Below, piece after piece: positions 6,401 through 9,321 of a stretch of 9,321 nucleotides of DNA. Origin of the DNA: Bacteroidota bacterium (GTDB lineage: Bacteria; Bacteroidota; Bacteroidia; Flavobacteriales_F; PHOS-HE28). A program made the position numbers and the translations under genes. Below the pieces are notes generated by a model that worked only from the letters and a program-made list of their open reading frames with translations, was not told where the DNA came from and made no database searches. The stretch covers positions 1 through 9,321 of the forward strand of contig JAEYYE010000368.1 of NCBI GenBank assembly GCA_023430945.1. The letters are read 5' to 3'. Position 1 is the stretch's first letter, and each line of letters begins with the position of its first letter.

Positions 6401-7031
6401 ACGTGGTGAAGATCTCCTGGAAGCTCACATCGAAGCTGATCGGCGCGAATTGCAGGGTGCGGTCGCCGGGGCCGCAGACGCTGGTGCGCAGCTGCCACTG
6501 GATCAGGTTCACGAGTGGTGCATGATGCATCACCACGCCCTTTGGGCGGCCGGTGCTTCCGCTGGTGAAGAGGACGTAGGCGGGATCGGTGGGGCCGGCT
6601 GTAGCCCCTTCCCGGCCTTCCCCAGTGGGGGAGGAGGAACTCGCCGCGAGATCGAGATCTTCGATCAGAAGGATCTTCGCTTCTGTTCCTTTGAAACGAT
6701 GCTGATGCTCCCGGTTGGTGATCACTACACCCGGCTTCGCGTCCTCCAACATCATGGCGATGCGATCCGCGGGATAGCTGGGGTCGATCGGAACGTAGGC
6801 CGCACCGGCTCCAATGATGCCGAGTACGCTGATGATGAGATCGGATGACCGATCGAGGCAGAGGGCTACGGTACCCTGGGTGATGCCACTGCCTTTCAAG
6901 TAGTGGCCTATTCGATCCACCTGGATCGCCAACTGCGTGTAGGTAAGCGACCGCTGGCCATCAATGATCGCTACGGCATTGGGAGATCTATCCAGCGTAG
7001 CCCTGAAGAACCCGTTTACTGTCTTATGCAT
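453..7031 (-). CDS. Hybrid NRPS-PKS-aminotransferase megasynthase (A-PCP-KS-AT-ACP-AMT)
   Basis: This 2192-residue cytoplasmic enzyme should start and elongate a nonribosomal peptide/polyketide. Domain order by residue: adenylation 8-515, PCP 532-602, ketosynthase 626-1068, malonyl acyltransferase 1165-1480, ACP 1554-1630, class III aminotransferase 1705-2125, then a linker ending in a PAWFVPDP-type segment. All expected catalytic residues are visible. No condensation, ketoreductase, dehydratase or thioesterase domain is present, so it loads its own starter, leaves a beta-ketone for the AMT domain to aminate, and hands the chain to another protein. KS-AT-ACP-AMT resembles MycA (mycosubtilin), ItuA (iturin) and McyE (microcystin), but those proteins continue into a condensation domain, whereas this one stops. 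The start is the ATG at 7031, 7 residues before the A domain, without a clear Shine-Dalgarno sequence. Several loops and linkers are encoded by DNA palindromes (separate entries). The final product is unknown. Confidence 0.96.
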   Translation of the reverse strand: MHKTVNGFFRATLDRSPNAVAIIDGQRSLTYTQLAIQVDRIGHYLKGSGITQGTVALCLDRSSDLIISVLGIIGAGAAYVPIDPSYPADRIAMMLEDAKPGVVITNREHQHRFKGTEAKILLIEDLDLAASSSSPTGEGREGATAGPTDPAYVLFTSGSTGRPKGVVMHHAPLVNLIQWQLRTSVCGPGDRTLQFAPISFDVSFQEIFTTFAQGGTLVLITDEDRLNSTQLLRKIIAQKINRIIVPFVALQYLAEAVERTGEVPTSLKEVFTSGEQLKITPAIANLFKQLPGCRFCNQYGPTEGHVVSELELKGDPSTWPALPNIGKAIDNVKLLILDDGMKPVKPGEEGELYLGGACVATGYINRPDLTAERFIDDVTLSPSKGNTAAVRRAHRDSARLYKTGDRAVQLPDGNIDYKGRIDGQVKVRGYRIELGEVEVALEKYPAIEQAVATVREDRPGLKRLVGYYVTNTSIGTNEIRSHLAKLLPDYMVPSAFVAVKELPRTPSGKIDRKALPAPDVKRPELDVAYAAPQTATQKTLAAVWADLLAVDKVGIDDNFFDLGGNSLLSIQCVAQLEGQGLKLPIVKLYQHPTIKACAAFLDGSEKAPIIRSKPGVRTRHDASPDARIDVAIIGMSGRFPGATSVPDLWQNLLAKKNSITRWKPEELDPSIPEELRNDPYYVPARGVITDADKFDAAFFGVNPRVAALMDPQQRIFLETAWAALEDAAYDPAQFAGLIGVYAGIGNNTYYTRNVLGHPELIEQVGDFQVMTANEKDYIATRLAFEFDLRGPALSIHTACSTSLVAIAQAFKALRDGDCDMALAGGIAITVPINSGIVYNEGGMYSPDGSTRTFDANGKGTSFSDGVGIVVLKRLEDAERDNDNIYAVIKGAALNNDGSDKASFTAPSVRGQADVIAMAQADAGVTPDQIGYVEAHGTATPIGDPIEVEALTLAFANGNGDTSVGTRHDASAPDAPAHWCALGSIKSNIGHLTAAAGVAGVIKTALALKEEKIPASIGFEKPNPAIDFANSPFRVAADTIDWKRVEKPRYAGVSSFGVGGTNAHVILSEPPVRKAFSTSREKQLLLLSAKSRTSLDAMTENLRSYIETHPNTSLADAAYTLQVGRRSFKHRRLIVGGSHQEVIDAIASKDAALIGTRELHETAPGVVFMFPGQGSQYVNMGRDLHASEPIFKAEFDRCCELFSKELIVDLKAIIFPSRGEEEKAADQLKQTIYTQASLFTMHYSLAKLWMHWGIKPDAMMGHSIGEFAAACLAGVFSLENAVKLVANRGRMMQELPGGSMLSIRAAEEDVTGRLPEGCSIAANNGPQLCVASGPHDAIAQLQADMEKKEIQCKLLVTSHAFHSPMMDPIVEPYRKVVESVKLNAPRIPIISTVTAQWMKDDEATSPEYWSKHLRATVRFAQAVKFAWQEAGNVMLEVGPRTTATTLARQQSTDHKKQVAVPSLGDSAGDGKELTQLLKAVGGLWQSGISIDWNNFYEREQRHRVSLPTYAFDRVRHWVDPVPAHGRVPAMAASATGDQPDAINTLSDGAAAAASPKEALIRRIKALLEESSGLELADASPEETFLEMGLDSLFLTQVATALTKKFGVKISFRQLNEEFANLDKLADHLLNAGVATGSSAAPVGADDRQPAAGAAPNALEDAPELKKAFGAQARIQKEKVDDMTPQQRAWFDDFVKRYTAKTAKSKAYTQEHRVEMADPRVVTGFKPQTKELTYQVVVDRSKGCHLWDLDGNEYVDILSGFGSSMFGYMPDFIKEACHKQLDQGIEIGPMHPLAGEVSQLLCELTGAERAAVCNTGSEAVLGAMRMARTVTGRSLIIAFSGSYHGINDEVIIRGSKSKKSYPGAPGILPEAVQNMLILDYGTPESLQIIRERCHQAAAVLVEPVQSRRMEFRPVDFLREVREITKKNGTALIFDEVITGFRMHPNGAQALFGIKADIGTYGKVIGGGMPVGAMIGSRPWMDALDGGPWQFGDDSVPPSGVTYFAGTFVRHPLTLAAMKAALLHMKEQGPALQERLNHMTGDMVKRANGLFDKYQLPYRWVTFGSAFKTKYDESVNYTELFFMLMRYHGVHVLDFPHFLTTAHTEEDVEFILESLERTCKELRASGFMPERTYPIEIVNNVLNGHARKNSERVVRADEPPVPGAKMGRTPRGEPAWFVPDPQREGKYLMVVMEEG
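657..1919 (-). other. PLP-dependent beta-aminotransferase domain (AMT, class III)
   Basis: The cofactor lysine is Lys1960 in TYGKVIGGGMPVGA, with Asp1932 in IFDEVITGFR, CNTGSEA (1811-1817) and SGSYHG (1838-1843). These are the signature elements of the glutamate-1-semialdehyde aminomutase-like fold. In mycosubtilin, iturin and microcystin synthases this domain transfers an amino group onto the beta-keto acyl chain on the preceding ACP. No ketoreductase competes here, so the ketone should reach it intact. The domain is followed by about 65 residues of linker to the stop codon. Confidence 0.94.
2088..2107. repeat. Perfect 20-bp palindrome in the ACP-AMT linker
   Basis: GGGCTGACGATCGTCAGCCC equals its own reverse complement. 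It is read in frame as ADDRQP (residues 1643-1648), with GTA immediately before it on the coding strand. It sits in the low-complexity linker between ACP and AMT, where insertion is structurally harmless. It has the same length and codon phase as the two TRHDAS palindromes. Confidence 0.85.
2142..2372 (-). other. Acyl carrier protein domain
   Basis: FLEMGLDSLFLTQVATAL gives the phosphopantetheine serine at residue 1590. MGLDSLFLTQ followed by FGVKISFRQL is the type of carrier I associate with McyE/MycA proteins, immediately before an aminotransferase. Ala- and Pro-rich linkers on both sides carry palindromic DNA (2427-2441 and 2088-2107). Confidence 0.93.
2427..2441. repeat. Short palindrome in the AT-ACP linker
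   Basis: GCCAGTG and CACTGGC flank a single G, giving a perfect 7-bp-arm inverted repeat. It is read as part of ASATGD (1531-1536) in the Ala-rich linker before the ACP. It is short enough to be chance, but it follows the pattern of palindromes in linkers. Confidence 0.5.
2592..3539 (-). other. Acyltransferase domain, malonyl-CoA type
   Basis: The nucleophile is Ser1262 in GHSIGE, preceded by FPGQGSQYVNMG (1169-1180). The specificity motif is HAFH (1358-1361), the form usual for malonyl-CoA; methylmalonyl-specific domains normally have YASH. It loads the extender unit on the ACP at residue 1590. Confidence 0.92.
3828..5156 (-). other. Ketosynthase domain
   Basis: The three catalytic residues are present: Cys799 in HTACSTS, His935 in VEAHGTATPIGDP and His990 in SIKSNIGHLTAAAG. 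The domain begins with IDVAIIGMSGRFPGA and ends with SSFGVGGTNAHVIL. It should condense the PCP-bound starter with the malonyl unit on the ACP. Between EVEALTLAF and GSIKSN the loop is around a dozen residues longer than I expect for this family. That extra piece contains the coding palindrome at 4122-4141. Confidence 0.95.
4122..4141. repeat. Perfect 20-bp palindrome in the KS domain (copy 1)
   Basis: GGACGCGTCATGACGCGTCC is self-complementary and is read as TRHDAS (residues 965-970). It lies in a KS surface loop between the EVEALTLAF helix and the GSIKSNIGH motif, where the protein is longer than typical ketosynthases. An identical copy lies at 5163-5182. Confidence 0.9.
5163..5182. repeat. 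Perfect 20-bp palindrome in the PCP-KS linker (copy 2)
   Basis: This is identical to the 20 bp at 4122-4141 and again read as TRHDAS (residues 618-623). The protein context is a variable linker just before the KS start at IDVAIIGM. Flanking DNA shows little similarity between the two copies beyond a few bases, as expected if a mobile or templated repeat entered twice. Confidence 0.9.
5226..5438 (-). other. Peptidyl carrier protein domain
   Basis: DNFFDLGGNSLLSIQ places the phosphopantetheine-accepting serine at residue 566. The domain directly follows the A domain and carries the activated starter that the ketosynthase takes next. The linker to the ketosynthase contains one of the coding palindromes. 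Confidence 0.93.
5844..5900. repeat. REP-like 57-bp inverted repeat encoding 19 residues of the A domain
   Basis: The 20-nt arms GTCACGGTGAGCGCGTCGAA (5844-5863) and TTCGACGGGCTCAGGGTGAC (5881-5900) pair at 17 of 20 positions around a 17-nt loop. The segment fills exactly residues 378-396 (VTLSPSKGNTAAVRRAHRD) between AERFIDD and SARLYKTGD. Adenylation domains normally have a much shorter loop here. The arm containing TTCGACGGGCTCAGGGTGA resembles a repeat I remember as widespread in intergenic regions of bacterial genomes, including Bacteroidota. Confidence 0.85.
6616..6634. repeat. G/C-rich hairpin encoding the loop before A3
   Basis: CCTTCCCC (6616-6623) pairs with GGGGGAGG (6627-6634) around AGT, with one wobble position. 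It encodes part of SSSSPTGEGREGATAGP (131-147), a low-complexity stretch before YVLFTSGSTG. The surrounding GCCCCTTCCCGG extends the repeat-like composition. It looks like a third kind of palindromic element accepted into a loop. Confidence 0.6.
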
Positions 7032-7343
7032 CTAATATGGAAATGAAGGTCGATCGACCCTCGTGCGCGTGTAAGGGTGCGGTTATACGTTCCACCACCC
7101 GATCGGTTTCGTCCGCAACAATGCTTCGAAGTTAATCATACCCGGTCGAACCATCGATCGCAAAGGATGCTGAACCAACCATTCGATCGGTGCTGATCCC
7201 CATTGCACACCGGGACTCATCCGCCTTCGTAACCCTTACGTCGGTTCCGGGGTACAAAGGGACCGCAACCCTTCACACTATGCTTATCACTGCCTGGTAA
7301 GCCGATCGTGGTGAAGAAATGCATCAAACCGAACCATCTGCCA
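7032..7343. promoter_or_regulatory. Divergent intergenic region holding both promoters
   Basis: The 312 bp between the two divergent start codons must contain the megasynthase promoter and that of the secreted-protein gene. I see no clean match to the Bacteroidota -33/-7 consensus (TTTG and TAnnTTTG) in either direction, so I do not place the promoters. The region holds five CGATCG words (7051, 7100, 7155, 7184, 7303), far above chance. Confidence 0.5.
7048..7059. promoter_or_regulatory. 12-bp palindrome just upstream of the megasynthase start
   Basis: GGTCGATCGACC is perfectly self-complementary and ends 16 bp before the megasynthase ATG. Its position would suit an operator or a 5'-leader element. 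CGATCG-centred palindromes are common in this DNA generally, so chance is a real alternative. Confidence 0.25.
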
Positions 7344-9321
7344 ATGGGACGTCAATTTCTTCTCTCTCTCGCCTGCATTTTCCTGGTGATCCCTTCGATC
7401 GCCCAAACTTCTTCGGAGAACGCGGCCGTTAAGCTTTCCGCTGCGGTGCAGGCCGATCCGCCAAGCATCACGATCAGTTGGGTCGCGCATCCCGGCACGA
7501 GTTCGATCGCGATCTATCGGAAAGTGAAAGGCGGAACAAGCTGGGGAAGCGCGATCGCGAACCCTTCGGCAAGCTCCACCCAATACCAGGACAATACGGT
7601 TTCCACCGGTATCAACTACGAGTATCGCGTGGTTCGTAATGGATCGGCCAACGGTTATATCAGCACGGGGATCCAGGTAGGTGCTGCCGATTACCGCGGC
7701 AGGATCTTGTTGCTAGTGGAAAGTTCAATAGCTCCCCAGATCGCTTCGGAACTGGCGGAACTCACGCTCGATCTGCGCGCCGATGGTTGGGCCGTGATCA
7801 GGAATGATGTTCCCTCAAGTCAGTCGGTGAACAGCGTTCGCAATGTCATCATCGGTCGCTACAATGAATCGCCGAACGATCTGAAGGCCGTGTACATCAT
7901 CGGTCATGTGGCGGTGCCCTATTCAGGCAATGCCGCGCCCGACGGCCATTCCGAACATGTGGGCGCATGGCCCTGCGATGGTTACTACGGCGAACTTACA
8001 GGCACATGGACGGACAATTCAGTGAACAACAATGGTGCGCAACGCAGCGCGAACAGGAACATTCCTGGTGACGGCAAATTCGATCAGAACAATTTTCCAT
8101 CGGACCTGGAACTGCAGGTCGGCCGCGTGGATCTTTTCGATATGCCGGCTTTTCCGCAGGGTGAAGTGCAACTTTTGAAGAATTACCTGGATCGCGCACA
8201 TTCGTACAAGCGAAAGGAATGGTCGCCGCAGGTGCGCGGGTTGATCTTCGATAACCTGCAATGGGTGAGCAATCCACTTGCTGCAAGTGCCTGGCGCAAC
8301 ATCACCCCGTTGGTCGGTCCTTCGAACATCACCGTCGCGAATCCGTATGGCACCCCGTTCCATAGCCTCACCAACGGCCAGAGTTATCTATGGACATATT
8401 CGAGCGGAGGCGGATCACAGGAGTGGATCGATGGCGGACCCACCTTCAATGGAGCGAACAATGTGGGCACCAGCTACGATTACGCGAACGGTAACATGGG
8501 CGGTGTGTTCAACATGTCGCTGGGAAGCTATTTCGGCGATTGGGACAACAAGAACAACTTTTTGCGCGCGCCGATCGCGAAGGGCAGCGCATTGACCAGT
8601 TGCTGGGCCGGGATGCCGGCCTGGTATTTCCATCACATGGCGATGGGCGACAACATCGGCTACAGCACGCTGATGACGATGAACAATTCCGGGCTTTACG
8701 TGCCGATGAACGATGGATGGCAGGGAAGCATCGGAAGGATCCATCTTGCCTTGATGGGCGATCCAAGCTTGCGGATGAAGATGGTGGCACCACCATCGAA
8801 CCTTTCCATCACGAATTCCAACGGCACGGCATCATTCAGTTGGACCGCATCCTCAGAGACCGTTGCGGGTTATCACATCTACCAATTCGATGCGACCACC
8901 CAGGTGATCACCCGTATTACGCCGAACCTCGTGACGGGGAACACTTATTTGAATTCGGCGATCCCTTTTATCAGTGGTCGTGAATACATGGTCCGTGCGG
9001 TGAAGCTTGAGACCAACAGCAGTGGGAGCTATTATGATCTTTCCCTTGGTGCGATCGGAACAGCCACCGGAACGGTACCGGTGGATTGCGCAGGTGTCGC
9101 CGGTGGATCGGCGTTGCCGGGAACTTCCTGCAACGACGGCAATGCGAACACCGGGAATGATACATGGAACGCGAACTGCCAGTGCGTTGGTCAGCCGATC
9201 GATTGCGCTGGTGTTGCTGGTGGAAATGCAGTTCCCGGTTCGGCATGCAACGACAATAATGCGAACACGATCAACGATACATGGAACGCCAACTGCCAGT
9301 GCGTTGGTACCGCTGTCACCT
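7344..9321 (+). CDS. Secreted C25-protease-like protein with Fn3 domains and Cys-rich repeats (3' truncated by window)
   Basis: The frame is open from 7344 to the window end (659 codons). MGRQFLLSLACIFLVIPSIAQ is a signal peptide with likely cleavage near residue 20. Next come an Fn3-like domain (about 24-112), a region resembling the gingipain (C25) fold (about 117-480), a second Fn3-like domain (about 483-575) and two Cys-rich repeats from 581. C25-like landmarks are VYIIG (183-187), ELQVGRVD (257-263), WTYSSGGGSQEW (350-361) and LALMGDPSLRMK (468-479). The catalytic positions look substituted: GHG is GGG, and the Cys position reads SYFGD. It is therefore probably a non-peptidase relative, exported and perhaps a type IX secretion substrate; that sorting signal would lie beyond the window. 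GTG codons in frame at 7308 and 7311 would add a KK-containing n-region and are alternative starts. Confidence 0.88.
   Translation, partial: MGRQFLLSLACIFLVIPSIAQTSSENAAVKLSAAVQADPPSITISWVAHPGTSSIAIYRKVKGGTSWGSAIANPSASSTQYQDNTVSTGINYEYRVVRNGSANGYISTGIQVGAADYRGRILLLVESSIAPQIASELAELTLDLRADGWAVIRNDVPSSQSVNSVRNVIIGRYNESPNDLKAVYIIGHVAVPYSGNAAPDGHSEHVGAWPCDGYYGELTGTWTDNSVNNNGAQRSANRNIPGDGKFDQNNFPSDLELQVGRVDLFDMPAFPQGEVQLLKNYLDRAHSYKRKEWSPQVRGLIFDNLQWVSNPLAASAWRNITPLVGPSNITVANPYGTPFHSLTNGQSYLWTYSSGGGSQEWIDGGPTFNGANNVGTSYDYANGNMGGVFNMSLGSYFGDWDNKNNFLRAPIAKGSALTSCWAGMPAWYFHHMAMGDNIGYSTLMTMNNSGLYVPMNDGWQGSIGRIHLALMGDPSLRMKMVAPPSNLSITNSNGTASFSWTASSETVAGYHIYQFDATTQVITRITPNLVTGNTYLNSAIPFISGREYMVRAVKLETNSSGSYYDLSLGAIGTATGTVPVDCAGVAGGSALPGTSCNDGNANTGNDTWNANCQCVGQPIDCAGVAGGNAVPGSACNDNNANTINDTWNANCQCVGTAVT
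9084..9308 (+). repeat. Two tandem Cys-rich repeats, 117-bp period
   Basis: Two 36-residue units (residues 581-616 and 620-655) are separated by QPI. Each begins DCAGVAGG and ends NDTWNANCQCVG, with four cysteines at matching positions and an Asn/Asp-rich centre (NDGNANTGND or NDNNANTIND). Cys-Asp/Asn-rich units of this kind suggest disulfide-stabilised, possibly calcium-binding extracellular modules. The array probably continues past the window. Confidence 0.9.

Larger units (their letters stand above)
5487..7010 (-). other. Adenylation domain (starter activation)
   Basis: All main core motifs are visible: A3 FTSGSTGRPKG (155-165), A4 FDVSFQEIF (200-208), A5 NQYGPTE (297-303), A6 GELYLGG near 350, A7 YKTGD (401-405), A8 with KVRGYRIELGE (426-436), and A10 PSGKIDRKAL with Lys509. 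By-eye mapping onto GrsA gives the ten-residue specificity code D201 V202 Q205 I244 F271 S273 Q298 V306 V307 K509. DVQ...VVK recalls proline-type codes such as DVQLIAHVVK, but four positions differ, so the substrate stays open. The A2-A3 and A6-A7 loops are longer than usual, and both extra segments coincide with DNA hairpins. Confidence 0.93.

Noticed and set aside
5586..6848. Long plus-strand open frame (420 codons) opposite the adenylation domain
   Set aside because: Same reason: it shadows conserved A-domain motifs on the other strand and its translation has no recognisable domain.
7287..7583. Minus-strand open frame of 98 codons over the start of the secreted-protein gene
   Set aside because: It overlaps the signal peptide and Fn3-like coding sequence on the opposite strand and shows no protein features of its own.

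Overview
The window is about 58% GC and looks like a GC-rich member of the Bacteroidota, most likely Flavobacteriales. Three things suggest this. No strong Shine-Dalgarno sequence precedes the starts. A secreted gingipain-fold/Fn3 protein carries tandem Cys-rich repeats of a kind I associate with Flavobacteriales secreted proteins. The DNA is also rich in short palindromes. The taxonomic call is inference.

Layout. Positions 1-54 (minus strand) hold what looks like the first 18 codons of the next assembly-line gene. Positions 55-452 are non-coding and hold a strong hairpin, imperfect direct repeats and small inverted repeats. Positions 453-7031 (minus) are one 2192-residue NRPS-PKS-aminotransferase megasynthase with the order A-PCP-KS-AT-ACP-AMT. 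Positions 7032-7343 are a divergent intergenic region. From 7344 to the window end (plus strand) runs a secreted protein, cut off by the window, with signal peptide, Fn3-like domain, C25-protease-like fold, Fn3-like domain and Cys-rich repeats.

Function. The megasynthase has no condensation, ketoreductase or thioesterase domain. It reads as a starter-loading enzyme. The A domain activates an amino or carboxylic acid onto the PCP, KS-AT extends it with malonyl-CoA, and the AMT domain converts the beta-ketone on the ACP to a beta-amine. An amino acid starter would give a 3,4-diamino acyl unit. The chain must pass to a separate partner, probably the gene starting at 54. The plus-strand gene points away and has no evident role in the pathway.

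The most unusual signal is a set of short palindromic DNA elements inside the megasynthase reading frame, all in loops or linkers. The same perfect 20-bp palindrome occurs twice and is read both times as TRHDAS. A second perfect 20-bp palindrome lies in the same phase. A 57-bp REP-like inverted repeat occupies exactly 19 codons between A-domain motifs A6 and A7. A G/C-rich hairpin lies just before motif A3. This resembles the coding palindromic elements known from Rickettsia, here apparently seeding linkers of a biosynthetic assembly line. The hexamer CGATCG is also about tenfold over-represented across the window.
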